NCBI GenBank assembly: GCA_002077045.2
Contig: KZ111144.1
Coordinates: forward strand, 26,811 to 90,810
Source of the DNA: Rachicladosporium sp. CCFEE 5018
Lineage: Eukaryota; Ascomycota; Dothideomycetes; Cladosporiales; Cladosporiaceae
Direction: 5' to 3'
DNA length: 64,000 nucleotides
In this document: one piece after another, positions 21,824 to 31,848 of the stretch
Layout: the number at the start of each line of letters is the position of its first letter
How positions within the stretch are numbered: the stretch's first letter is position 1
Program-made: the position numbers and the translations under genes
Notes under the pieces: model-generated
What the model saw: the letters and a program-made list of their open reading frames with translations, nothing else
Databases searched by the model: none
What the model was told of the DNA's origin: nothing

Positions 21824-22348
21824 CTACTTGTTCTTCGTCTGCTTGTATGCGAATCGTTTCCGAGTCCTGGCTTGTCAGCTTTTCTCCTCACGGTTGCAGT
21901 AGGTAATACTCACGGCGAGAACTCCCCAAGCTTATGCCCTACCATATCTTCCGTAATTCGTACATCTGTATAGATCTTGCCGTTGTACACTTGAAAGATC
22001 AGGCCAACGAAGTTCGGCAATATCGTCGCGGCTCGTGCCTGAGTCTTGATCGGTTGCGTTCGCTCTCCAGGCTTTGGTCGGACTATGGGGAGACTGGTAG
22101 ATCGTGAGTACTCGGTAGCACTTCGTCGTGTCTGGCATCGTCTTGTATTCACGATTAGGGACTTACGGTACGATATGGGGCCCTGAGAGAAGTGTCAGTA
22201 GGTAGAGTGAGAACGACAGAACAACACACCGTCAGAAAGCAGCCATACCTTTCCAGACCGAGCGCGCGAATAGCGCGACTGTCGGTCTCATCGCATCGCT
22301 GGGAAATCGGATGAGTACAGTATCGAAGGGCTGAAGCGCTAGACTCAT
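21824..22348 (-). CDS. RSM19: Mitochondrial small ribosomal subunit protein uS19m
   Basis: Mitochondrial 37S ribosomal protein of the S19 family. Four exons: 22348-22249, 22182-22167, 22093-21914, 21866-21824; introns 66, 73 and 47 nt. Exon 2 is a 16-nt microexon encoding GPHIVP with its neighbours. The assembled product (112 residues) contains FARSVWKGPHIVPLPIVRPK, ARAATILPNFVGLIFQVYNG, ITEDMVGHKLGEFSPTRKRF and ends YKQTKNK, all hallmark S19 sequence, close to yeast Rsm19 (~91 residues). A second in-frame ATG at 22291 (MRPTVALFARSVWKG) would give 93 residues, nearer the family length, so translation may start there, with the first 19 residues optional. Divergent from MRE11, start codons 235 bp apart. 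Confidence 0.92.
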
Positions 22349-22583
22349 GCGATCGCAATGGTCCATGTCGAGGTCATCCCCATCCGGAAGGTTAACCGTG
22401 ATATGTCATGTGACTGCCAAGGTTAACGCCTGCCTTTCGCGTTGAGTGTACTGCCTTGGACGCGACTTGAACGTCACTTTACGACTACAGCCCTATGAGA
22501 CTGTTGTCTTTGAAGTCGGCGTAGACGCTGGCACCAGATTTCCTGCTGCTGATAGCAACAAGGCCTTACACGAGATTGTCACC
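22349..22583. promoter_or_regulatory. Compact divergent promoter RSM19 / MRE11
   Basis: 235 bp between start codons. Two AAGGTTAAC elements (about 22388 and 22419) flank TGTCATGTGACT (22404-22415), a 12-mer also found at 7041-7052. The arrangement looks like a regulatory module, but no factor can be named from sequence. Same in copy 2 (50175-50409). Confidence 0.5.
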
Positions 22584-25031
22584 ATGCCATCTTCAACCTG
22601 TAAGTCATGCTCCCTGCAAAGCAACGATCTAGGCACTGACAACATATCAGCCGCCGACACAATCCGTGTCCTCGTCTCAACAGACAATCATGTCGGCTAC
22701 AACGAGCGCGACGCGATTCGTGGCGACGACAGCTGGAAGACCTTTCACGAGATCATGTGTCTGGCCAAGGACCGCGACATCGACATGGTACTGCTCGCCG
22801 GTGATCTCTTCCACGAGAACAAGCCATCCCGGAAGTCGATGTATCAGGTCATGCGCAGCTTGCGGATGAACTGCTATGGCGAGAAGCCGTGTGAGCTGGA
22901 GATGTTGAGCGACGCCAGCGAGCAGTTCTCGGGGTGAGTTGCGCCGGTGAGTGGCGTGGAATGTACTGAGCAAAGTAGAATACTGACAGCACAAAGCTCA
23001 TTCAACCACGTCAATTACGAGGATCCGGACATCAATGTCTCGATTCCTGTGTTCTCCATCCATGGCAACCACGACGATCCATCTGGTGAAGGGCACCTGG
23101 CTGCACTGGATATCCTACAGATGTCAGGTCTGCTCAATTACTACGGACGAACGCCAGAGTCAGACAACGTGCAAGTCAAACCTGTGCTACTGCAGAAAGG
23201 GCAGACCAAGCTTGCACTGTTCGGTTTGAGCAACGTGCGGGACGAGCGCATCTTTCGCACTTTCCGCGATGGCAACGTCAAGTTCTTCCGACCTCAGACG
23301 ACCCAAGACGAATGGTTCAACATTCTGAGCGTCCACCAGAATCATCATGCCTACACAGACACCGGCTACCTCCCCGAGAACTTCCTTCCTGACTTCCTCG
23401 ATCTCGTTATCTGGGGCCACGAGCATGAATGCAAGATCGACCCTATCACGAATCCGGAAAAGGGCTTTAAGGTCATGCAGCCCGGATCATCGGTCGCCAC
23501 ATCCCTAGTGGAAGGCGAGGCAGTGCCCAAACACGTCGCAATACTCAGCATCACCGGCCAAGACTTCACCACGGAGACCATCCGACTCAAGACCGTACGC
23601 CCTTTCGTCTGCCAAGAAGTCGTGATGGCCAATGACCGCGACATGAAACGTGCCGCCGTACAGAGCACCGACAACCAGCCTGCAATCAATCGCTACTGCA
23701 CAGATCTCATCAATAAGCTGATCGCGCAGGCAAATCAGGAGTGGCTTGACATTCAAGACCCACATTCTGACGATGATGAGCTGCCAGAAGTACCACTGCC
23801 TCTCATACGACTTCGAGTGGACTATACAGCGCCTGAGGGTGGGAACTTCAATATCGATCAAGCGCATCGGTTCTCGGGTCGCTTTCAGGGGCAGGTGGCG
23901 AATACCTCGGACGTTATACAGTATCATCGCAAGAAGACCGCGGCGGCGCGGAAGTCCAAGCATGCTATTGAGATGCCTGAGGAGACGAGTAACCGCGAAC
24001 TTGACGCTTTGCATGTTGGACGCCTGGTGCGGGAATACCTCACTGCCCAAACCTTGACAATCTTGCCTCAAAATCGTCTGGGTGATGCAGTCATACAATT
24101 CGTCGATAAGGATGACAAGCACTCCATGCAAGACACGATCGAGGAGTCCCTTGCACTGCAAGTGGCTGGCCTACTGGGTGATGAGGAAGATAACGACTTC
24201 GACGAAGATGGTGTAGCCGACCAGATGGAGCATATCCGCGCGCAACTGGAGACGAGATTCCAAGCTGGTGCCAAGTCCAAAGGTTCGAAGCGTCGCAGCA
24301 ACAGAAAGCCAAGACCCGAGAACTGGGATAGTGACCTTGAAGGCAGTTGGGAGGACAACCCGGCTAGTGTCGTTAGGGACGATCCTTCGCCCGAGGAGAT
24401 CCCAGATGACGATGATGACGATGCAGAGAGCGTCGCATCCCGGCCCACTTCAACCCGCGGCAGAGGTAGAGGACGAGGCGGCCGCGCTGCAGCAAGCACA
24501 GGTACTGCTCGAAAGACAATTGCAGCAGCCAAGAAAGCACCTGCCAAACCCGCAGCCAAGAAACCCGCTGCGAGAGGTAAACGGAAGCCTGCATCCTCAG
24601 AGGAAGAAGAGGAGGAAGAGGAGCCCGAAGATGAAGACGAAGACAACGACGTCATCATGCTCGACGACGACGATGATGACGACGTAGTCTCCAGCCGCAA
24701 CTCCCCCGGCCTCTTCATGTCGCAAGCTTCCGCAGCGCCTGTGAGGAAGGCGCCAGCACGCAAAGCTCCCGCTGCCAAGCCTGCTGCGAAGCCTGCGGCA
24801 TGGAAGCCAGCGGCTGCGAACACGGCTGCGGCGAGACAGACGCAGTTGAGCTTCTCGCAAAGCCCAGCGACTGGAAGAGCTGCCGCGAGCAAGGCAAATG
24901 GAAGTGTCAAAGCTGCCCCTGCTGCACCTGCACCCAAGAGGGGACGCACGGTGTTCGAGGAGGAGGATATTGACGATGACGACGATGCGTTTGAGCCAGT
25001 CCTCAGCACTGGACGCAATGGGCGGCGATGA
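22584..25031 (+). CDS. MRE11: Double-strand break repair nuclease Mre11
   Basis: Nuclease subunit of the MRX/MRN complex (with Rad50 and Nbs1/Xrs2), acting in double-strand break sensing, resection, telomere maintenance and meiosis. Exons 22584-22599 (16 nt), 22651-22933, 22997-25031; introns 51 and 63 nt; 777 residues. Metallophosphoesterase motifs are complete: STDNHVG, LLAGDLFHENKPSR, SIHGNHDDPSG, SVHQNHH, IWGHEHEC. The capping domain follows (KTVRPFVCQEVVM, PLIRLRVDYT, FSGRFQGQVAN). The C-terminal third is low complexity: an acidic run, a glycine-arginine-rich motif (STRGRGRGRGGRAA) as in other Mre11 proteins, Lys/Ala/Pro repeats and a final acidic patch. The start is fixed by the first exon MPSST spliced to SADTIRVLV. 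Confidence 0.97.
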
Positions 25032-25366
25032 GAGACTCTGATTGGGTTACTATCCGCTGAGCGCGAGACTTGCTACGGCGTCGCCAATAGTCAGTGTGGA
25101 AGCAGATCTTGCTGAGACGAGGGGCAGTGTGCGAGATCGATGGTCCAGTGTTCATGATACAGTATGCATATGTAGCTCCACCCGAAAGTGATACCCTGTG
25201 ACTGTAAATAGCCCGTCCGGCACAGTCTGAGATCACTGACCTGCTCAATGATCCAAGTCCAGCCCATGATATGCCCAGTGTGAACGCCAGCCTGGTGAAG
25301 CGTCGTCGCTACAACCCAGTCCCGAACCCTTCCATCCCACAATCACATTCTCATAGTCCGATTCGA
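25032..25366. other. Intergenic between convergent genes, no gene seen
   Basis: 335 bp between the MRE11 and TAF10 stop codons; shared terminator region. Nothing recognisable. Confidence 0.5.
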
Positions 25367-26116
25367 TCATCGATAAAATTCCCCCCTCCTAACACTAACC
25401 CCATACTCCCCCACCGCCATCCCCAAATCCTCCATCGTCAACACAGTCCTCCCTGCCCCTCCTCCCCCACCCCCTCCAAAACCAGCCCTCACCCCTCCCA
25501 CCTTCCCTCCTCCCTTCCCGCCCTCATCCCGCACGCCGGCCGCCGCCACGCCTCCCAGCCCTCCAAGCGGATTATTACTCGTCACACTGCCGCTTCGGAT
25601 GCGACTGTACTGGTACGCGTCAGCCGCGATATCGGCGATGAATTTCTGCGTTGCGAGGGCCAGGAGACGCGCTAGTGGAAGCGGAGTTTCTGGTGGTGGA
25701 GGCAGGCCGGCGAGCGTGAGGTAGTGTGCTGTTACGGCATCGGGGATTAGGGGCGTGGATTGCGAGAGCGGGGAGAGGAGGGAGGCGAGGGTGAGGTTCT
25801 TTTTGTGGGCGGTGGTTGAGGGTGGGTGGTCGGATTGTGGGGGTGGGAGGACGGCGGGAAGGGAATTGGTGGTGTCCATTGCGTCGGAGGGTTGAGTGGG
25901 TTGCGTGGATTGGGGTTGTGAGGGTGGGGGATTTAGAGATGGGGGGTCGGTTGCGCCGTCGAGGGCGAGAGGAGGTTGAGAGGGAGGATCTGGCTGAGTG
26001 GTGTCCCGTAGCGCGGTGTCGGGATCTGAGGTTGGTGGTTGTTGAGGTTGTGTGTCGTCTCCTTCAGTCGTGGTGGTTTGCAATGCGCTCTCGGTGGGAG
26101 GGTCGGCGTCGGCCAT
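25367..26116 (-). CDS. TAF10: TFIID/SAGA subunit Taf10
   Basis: Histone-fold subunit shared by the general transcription factor TFIID and the SAGA coactivator. Single exon, 249 residues. Residues 1-105 are Pro/Thr/Gln-rich and disordered. The histone fold starts at NLTLASLLSPLSQSTPLIPD with IPDAVTAHYLTLAGL, then LLALATQKFIADIAADAYQY, and ends with TVLTMEDLGMAVGEYGVSV and RRGEFYR, the family C terminus. Between the central helix and the last helix lies a ~45-residue insert made almost only of Gly, Ala, Val and Lys (around residues 180-222), longer than in animal TAF10, where this loop is Ser/Lys-rich. Start ATG 26116 (MADADPP). Confidence 0.93.
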   Translation of the reverse strand: MADADPPTESALQTTTTEGDDTQPQQPPTSDPDTALRDTTQPDPPSQPPLALDGATDPPSLNPPPSQPQSTQPTQPSDAMDTTNSLPAVLPPPQSDHPPSTTAHKKNLTLASLLSPLSQSTPLIPDAVTAHYLTLAGLPPPPETPLPLARLLALATQKFIADIAADAYQYSRIRSGSVTSNNPLGGLGGVAAAGVRDEGGKGGGKVGGVRAGFGGGGGGGAGRTVLTMEDLGMAVGEYGVSVRRGEFYR

Positions 26117-26775
26117 GTTTGCTCTTGTGTAGGCAGCGCGACTTCACTTGTCGGTTCTTTACTTGCTCCTTCCTGGCCTTCACTTGCTCCAGCAGCTTCA
26201 CTTCCTTCCGCTTCTGTTGAGTGAGTGATGGCCGGCAACGAGTGAAGCTCAACCTCGCGACATGTGACGATCGACTTGGGCGAGGTCGTGAAGGCTTGGC
26301 AGTAGCAAGATGCTGAGTCAGTTCCGAAGGGGTCGAAAGGCTGGCGATGTGGTTTGAATTCCTTCCATAACTGCGACAAGACAAGATGCGTCGAGTATCG
26401 CATCTTCGCCACTGAGCCGTCGGGTTCGTACTTCAGAGAGATCGCGCTGTCTACTCGAAGCTACGATGAATCACTCGCCGCAGCTACAGCAGAAAGGCAG
26501 GTTTATGTGCTGGCACACGGCATACACCACTTGAAGCTGCAGGCACCGTTACACCACGACAGAGAACCTGCTTCGAGTCTATGTGATCGCTACATTCAAT
26601 GCTTTTGCCATCGTAAGTGCCGTTCTGCATTCCCACAACAAGGCGTCCTCAAGAGGTACACGCCCTCTCACCAGACTTGGCGTGTGGCACCAGAACTTCA
26701 GGCCGTGTTTGCTCTTGCGAAACGAGGACCTGCACCTTGATGGCATGCTGATCCAGGCGTGAGGATGACATTCAT
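26117..26775. other. Intergenic, TAF10 upstream region
   Basis: 659 bp between the TAF10 ATG and the THR4 stop, both minus strand. Contains an ACATGTGAC E-box-like site near 26267. A + strand frame at 26354-26740 is open but not protein-like. Same in copy 2 (53943-54601). Confidence 0.45.
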
Positions 26776-28563
26776 TCAATCACTCAAGTCCAGCTCAATC
26801 TGCACTTCCTTGATGACAATCTCTCTGACCTCCACCCACTCTTTTCCACATCCCACAACCCTTCGTTCCAGCTTGTCCAAGCCTCTGAACTCCTCCGGAA
26901 GCACGGCATCGAATGCAAAGCCGTCCTCATCCTTCAGCGCCAGCTCAACAGCGTTACTGAACTTGGCCGGGTGTGCAGTAGCTAAGCTGATATGTTGTAC
27001 CTCCGGCTTGCTCGAGATCGAACGTAGCGAGGCGGCAATGCCAATAGCTGTATGGGGATCGAGGATGTAGTGGCCAGAGATGTGTGTGCCTGCTGTGGCC
27101 TGCTGAGTCATAACGACTGAGGAGGACTCGGCAAGAGGCGTTTGATACATCTCCTTAATGGCATCTATCGTCTGCTTGTCGCTCACGCGCTCGGAAAGGA
27201 AGTTCTTCTTCGCTGCCTCGAGGATATCAGCCTTCACGCCAAAGCCACCTGAGGATTTGAGCTCAGCTAGCCAGTTCTTCACTTGCTCGCCAGCTTGCAT
27301 GCGCCGGTGATTCGTTTCTTCGCTGCTGCTTGTCTGATATGCGAGGAACCACAGTAAGCGCTCGAAATTTGAGGAGACAAGAATGTCCATTGCTGGCGCA
27401 AGGGTCTCTTTCACGCCCGCCTCATGTGCCTTGACACCATCTTCTTCGAATCCACCCTCGGCTTCCCGACCGTGTACAGGCTGCTTCTCGTAGTGTCCAG
27501 TCTTCCAGAAGCGATGCAGAATGTCATTCTCGTTCGTCGCGATCACAAGCTTGTCCGCAGGCAAACCCATGCGTGTTGCGAAGTAGCCTGCTAGGATGTC
27601 TCCAAAGTTACCCGTGGGTACCACGAAGCGGATTGCAGGTTTCGAGTTGCCAGTCTGTCGTGCCAGCGAGAAGTATGCGTGGAAGTAGTACGTGATCTGC
27701 GCCAGTATGCGTGCCCAATTGATGCTGTTCACTGCTGCCAGCTTGTGCGTCTTGTTGATTTCCGGGTCTGCGAACAGTGCTTTCACGATGTCCTGCGCGT
27801 TGTCAGCATCACATCCTCTGACGGCATTCCTCCAGCGTAGGGCCTACCTGACAATCATCAAATGTCCCCTCAACAGCCAGATTGTGTACGTTGGCATCCA
27901 GCACGGTCGTCATCTGCGCCTCTTGCACCGGACTGACTTTCCCCTTCGGATGCATGATGAACACACTGACGTCCTTCTTGCCTCTCAAGCCATAGATCGC
28001 AGCCGACCCAGTGTCTCCACTCGTCGCGCCTATGACTGTGAGGTGCTCCCGCTCCTTTACGCCTTTCCTCCCTTCATTCCGTCGCACGAGGAAGTACTCG
28101 AACAGATTGCCTAAGAACTGCAGCGCGACGTCTTTGAATGCAAAGGTCGGGCCATGGAAGAGCTCGAGAAGGTGTAGATTCTTCTTCTCGTCCAGCGTGA
28201 CTAGAGGCGTGATGTTCTCGTCGCGGAATGTCGAGTAACTTTTTCGTACAATCTCCTTCAAGTCCTGTGCCGGGATCTCTTCAGGCGAGATATACAAGCT
28301 GAAGATCTCGAAGGCTAGCTCTTGGAAAGAGTAGGACGACCATTTGGATTGCCAGTCGGAAGGCAAGGAGGGAATCTCCTCGGGTATGAAAAGGCCGCCA
28401 TCTGGAGCTAGACCCTTGAGGACGACGGTTTCGAAGGAGAGCTGGGGAGCTGGGGTTTCAGCGTGAGCTTCTGGGGTTATTGAAGAGGTGGGAGAGAGGA
28501 ACTCACGTCGTAGGAGCCGCCGCGGGTGCTGAGGTAGCGCTGCGAGGGCGAGTGGGAGGACAT
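26776..28563 (-). CDS. THR4: Threonine synthase
   Basis: PLP enzyme converting O-phosphohomoserine to threonine, the last step of threonine synthesis. Exons 28563-28507, 28441-27848, 27792-26776; introns 65 and 55 nt; 555 residues. Exon 1 encodes SQRYLSTRGGSYD, the usual fungal N terminus, spliced to LSFETVVLKGLAPDGGLFIP. The PLP lysine lies in HGPTFAFKDVALQFLGN; the phosphate loop is VIGATSGDTGSAAIYGLRGK; FVVPTGNFGDILAGYFA, ATNENDILHRFW and SSNFERLLWFLAY are further conserved blocks. Start ATG 28563 (MSSHSPSQ). Without splicing intron 1 a GTG-initiated frame reads through it, which is a trap for automatic annotation. Divergent from the U2 snRNA gene. Confidence 0.96.
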
Positions 28564-28786
28564 GCTTGCGATACACTCAGCAGAGCTCGCTGGTAGATCT
28601 AGTCTTCGTAGGTATCTTCGATTGGCATGTGAGTCTTGCAAGCTTCACTCCACAACTTTTCCCATTGACACATGCCGATCTCGGCAGGATTGATGCCTGA
28701 CAGCCTGAGAAGCGGGGCTCTACTAGCGCCTTGGCCGGTTTCCACGCAGCTTACCATCGAGCTCCCTCCTCCGCCCTTCTCTACCA
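28564..28786. promoter_or_regulatory. Divergent region THR4 / U2 snRNA
   Basis: 223 bp separating the THR4 ATG from the presumed U2 5' end; it must carry the snRNA promoter and the THR4 promoter. No clear TATA box or known snRNA element seen. Same in copy 2 (56390-56612). Confidence 0.4.
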
Positions 28787-29076
28787 GAACAGCTCTCTTT
28801 GTGTGTACCTCCCAACCCCTACCCTTTTGGACCATCACTAATACCTTCACAGGCCTTTTGGCTTAGATCAAGTGTAGTATCTGTTCTTGTGAGTCTCCAG
28901 GTACACCTGATCTATGCCACTCACTGACAACTCTCACAGTTCAGTTTAATCGCTGAAACTCGACTACGGTCGATTTACGATTATCCTTATTTTTCACCCC
29001 AGCGAGGTGCTCCCTGAGCTTGCTCACAGTATCCTCGCACCGTGTCCTTGGCCTTACACTACCGCCTTGTGACGCA
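28787..29076 (+). ncRNA. U2: U2 spliceosomal snRNA gene interrupted by two spliceosomal introns
   Basis: Core RNA of the U2 snRNP, which pairs with the intron branch site. Proposed exons: ~28787-28800, 28853-28888, 28940-~29076. Intron 1 28801-28852 (52 nt): GTGTGT donor, CACTAAT branch-like motif, CACAG acceptor. Intron 2 28889-28939 (51 nt): GTGAGT donor, CACTGAC branch motif, CACAG acceptor. Removing both restores CTCTCTTT-GCCTTTTGGCTTAG and CTGTTCTT-TTCAGTTTAATC, the canonical fungal U2 sequence. The branch-point-recognition GTAGTA is at 28874-28879. Downstream: stem IIb TCGAC/GTCGA (28960-28973), Sm-like ATTTTT (28989-28994), stem III with GCGAGG/CCTCGC (29002-29038) around GAGCTTGCTC, and stem IV loop TTACACTACC (29054-29063). 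Mature length would be ~187 nt, the usual U2 size. The exact 5' and 3' ends are estimates. Confidence 0.88.
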
Positions 29077-29793
29077 AACTACCCTTTTTCATCATCGCTG
29101 CTGTGCTTTGGCTCAGGGGCTTGGAGAAGAAGACGCGGTGGTGATGGTGATGGGAATGCGAGTGATAGGTGGCGATGGCACGGCGGCAGGGAGTCTCTAC
29201 TCTCTACGCTTTCGTTAAGCATACCATCAAAGTCATTGGGGGAGACCACTCGCTTCGCTTTGCCCTTAGACATCCACTACAAAGAAAACGGAACAGCACT
29301 GGTGGCAATGAATGACGAACGGCCGCTCCGTCTCTCGCTGACGCCGCACCGCACAGCAAGTGTACACTGCAGCGCGTGACGACGGGTTCACACATTGACG
29401 AGTACGTGCTTCCAAGATTGCTGGCAGCATCTATGACAGCTGAACGACCGCGGCTTCATCACCACGATGTCAATGGAGATTAGGCAGAAGCTGTAGCGAC
29501 CGGAGACAAGAAGCGTTGTAGGTCAGGAACATAGATCATGGCAGACCGAAGGCTACGCTGCGAGCGGTTGAGGGTACGAGACACAGAACGGCAGGGGATA
29601 TGGCTGGCCGCGAATGGTGCAGCAATGCATTAGCGACATGGAAGACTCGCGGAATAACATCATATGTTGGCAGATCTTTACATTCGAGTATCCATACAAA
29701 AGGCACCGTAGCGCCATGCTTTCGCCCATGCCGTGAACGCCAACAATGCTAGATCTCCAATCCTCTGCTTCACGCCTCACTCTCCACATTGCC
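29077..29793. other. Intergenic, no gene seen
   Basis: 717 bp between U2 and the VMA16 stop. Short frames only, for example 29079-29273 (-), none recognisable. Same in copy 2 (56903-57619). Confidence 0.45.
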
Positions 29794-30657
29794 TCATTTG
29801 AAGTCGTTCGCGCTTCCACTCAACAGTAGCCCGATGATCAGGCCAAACAGCCCCAGTACTGACGAGAAAATCTCAATGACCAAGATCTTCACGAATCTGT
29901 CCTCACGTCAGCACCACTGTCCCCAATGCACCCCTTCATCGCTTGTGCTCCCTGATAGACGATGTACTCACAGACTAGGATCCGCGGCATCTGCTAGGGC
30001 GGCACTACTTCCATTGATCCCCACGCTCACACCGCAAATCAGATTGCACATTCCCACCAACACGCCACTCCAGAACAGCGCATAGCCAGTGTAGTAATTG
30101 CTCCCCGAGTATCCTGCATCCCCTCCCACTTGCGACAGCTTGGAGCTGAAGACGATGCTCATGATGACGCCGTAGATGGCGACGACCTCGCAGAAGATGA
30201 TGGAGATGAGGTTCTTGGTGCGGATTCGCGGGGCTTTGACGCCGCCGCCTATGATCGAGGAGCCGGTTATGAAGATGCCCCTGCGTGTGGTGGTAAGTCT
30301 GCGCTCTGCTGTGACCGTTGTTGTGGGATCATGCATACCATGCAGCGCCCACGACAGAGAAGCCGATGCACATTGCTATGCCGGTTGAGGCCCAGGCGTA
30401 GGGGGATATGGATTCGATGAAAGCGCCAACCTGTGTAGTTGTCCGTCAGCTGCGCTCGTGCTCCATAACCTCCCTGCTTCCATAGATCACAGCGTCTTGC
30501 TTACATTGAAAGCTTCACCCTCGCCATTGAACAGCATATCTATCCATGTCTATTAGCCCAGTCCATCTCGTCCATGCTCTTTGCGTCCACACGTACACAG
30601 TCCCACAATGAGAAGCGCGGTGCCGGCGCCATAGCTGCCGTATGCGAGTCCACCCAT
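29794..30657 (-). CDS. VMA16: V-type H+-ATPase proteolipid subunit c''
   Basis: Membrane rotor subunit of the vacuolar proton pump. Five exons: 30657-30597, 30539-30505, 30430-30339, 30280-29972, 29896-29794; introns 57, 74, 58 and 75 nt; 199 residues (yeast Vma16 213). Membrane segments: GAGTALLIVGLYMLF; ISPYAWASTGIAMCIGF into VVGAAWGIFITGSSIIGGGV; LISIIFCEVVAIYGVIMSIV; a segment around GYALFWSGVLVGMCNLICGV; LVIEIFSSVLGLFGLIIGLL. The essential proton-carrying Glu is in IIFCEVVAIYG. KAPRIRTKN is the conserved cytosolic loop. The first donor is GTACGT at 30596, chosen because only this joins VGL to YMLFNGEGEAFN in frame. Start MGGLAYGSYG. Divergent from TOA2. Confidence 0.92.
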
Positions 30658-30922
30658 CGTTGCGTCGATTATTGTTCCTGAGGTCCAGACGTATCCTGAT
30701 GAGCTTCCAGGCGATGATGTAGAGCACTTGATGTTGCTTGTGGCGCGGCTACGAGTCAGGCGTTCCTTCCCTGACTCAGCTCTCAAGGTGAGCCACTACA
30801 TCTCCCTCAGTTGACGAACACTGTTTGCTTTCTGCCACTTAGTGCAAAGGCAAAGGAAAGTTCTCGCCTCAACATCACTACCAAATCGCTAGCAAGGTTC
30901 AAACTACCATCTGGCGCCCATC

Positions 30923-31310
30923 ATGGCCGCCACAAACCAGACCTACTACGAGCTCTACCGCGCAACATCGTACCCCTTCACCCACCCTTCCCACAGTGCC
31001 CATACTAACACCACCCCACAGCATAGGCAACGCCCTCGCCGACTCCCTCGACACCCTCATCTTCCAACGCCGCATCGAGCCCCAACTCGCCATGCGCGTG
31101 CTCCAAAATTTCGACCAAGCCATGGCCTCGGTCATCGGCGACAAAGTCAAAGCCCGCCTGCAATTCAAAGGCCACCTCGACACGTATAGGTTCTGCGACG
31201 AGGTGTGGACCTTTATCATCAAGGATGTGAATTTCAAGTGCGATCAGACGACGACTGTGCTGGCGGAGAGGGTCAAGATTGTGGCGTGTCAGAGTAAGGA
31301 GAAGGCTTAG
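30923..31310 (+). CDS. TOA2: Transcription initiation factor IIA gamma (small) subunit
   Basis: Small TFIIA subunit; stabilises TBP on TATA DNA. Exons 30923-30969 and 31022-31310; the 52-nt intron ends CCCCACAG; 111 residues. Residues 1-55 are the four-helix part (TYYELYRATSIGNALADSLD, QPQLAMRVLQNFDQAM-type region, here EPQLAMRVLQNFDQAM). The beta-barrel part has HLDTYRFCDEVWTFIIKD, NFKCDQTTTVLAERVKIVAC. Size and all blocks fit the family. An upstream CCCACAG in the intron would break frame, which fixes the acceptor at 31021. Divergent from VMA16 with 265 bp between start codons. Confidence 0.96.
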
Positions 31311-31848
31311 GAGGCTGCGAATCCGGTGAGGGGGCGGAGAAAAGGGGGACATATGAGGGGGTTGTGGCAGGGGGCTTGGTAGGGGAAGTGGAAGGGACGG
31401 AGAGCATTGGGGTTCGTGCAGTGCATACGGGGCGGAGGGATTGAATGTGAACCGACTTTGGGCTTAGCGATGGCGTTGGGATTCAGGCATGCGAGGAAAG
31501 AATGACTTACGATACCCAGAATGTGCACGATGCAGGCTAAGATACACGGCCTTGATCGAGATGCTTCAGTGAAGCCACTCGAATGTATACGTTTTCTTCA
31601 TTCGACTCACCCATACGCAACCTCGGAGACTTTGGATTGCAGTCAGACAGCGAACTTGACTGAGATCATTTGATACCGTCGCTACACTCCTTCGCGTAGT
31701 CTTCAACCTTGGCTGATCGTGTTGCTAGCGCAGACTTGAAGGTGGCTGCCGTGGAGCAGCGCCGCGGATCGATCACACAGTCGCCGCCACCACCTGACTC
31801 CGACACCTCTATCATCTGAATTCGTCCGCACAGAGCAGCAGCGCGCGC
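31311..31848. other. Intergenic between convergent genes, no gene seen
   Basis: 538 bp between the TOA2 stop and the stop of the secreted-protein gene. G-rich directly after TOA2. Nothing recognisable. Same in copy 2 (59137-59674). Confidence 0.5.

Noticed and set aside
24068..25018. 316-codon open frame antisense to MRE11
   Set aside because: Its serine- and alanine-rich translation is the reverse of the acidic/Lys-Ala-rich tail of MRE11; no independent coding signal.
26354..26740. 128-codon + strand frame between TAF10 and THR4
   Set aside because: Composition rich in His, Arg and Cys with no domain or hydrophobic pattern; lies in the TAF10 upstream region.
28574..28576. GTG start giving a longer threonine synthase N terminus
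   Set aside because: It reads through a clear 65-nt intron; splicing from ATG 28563 restores the conserved N terminus SQRYLSTRGGSYD.
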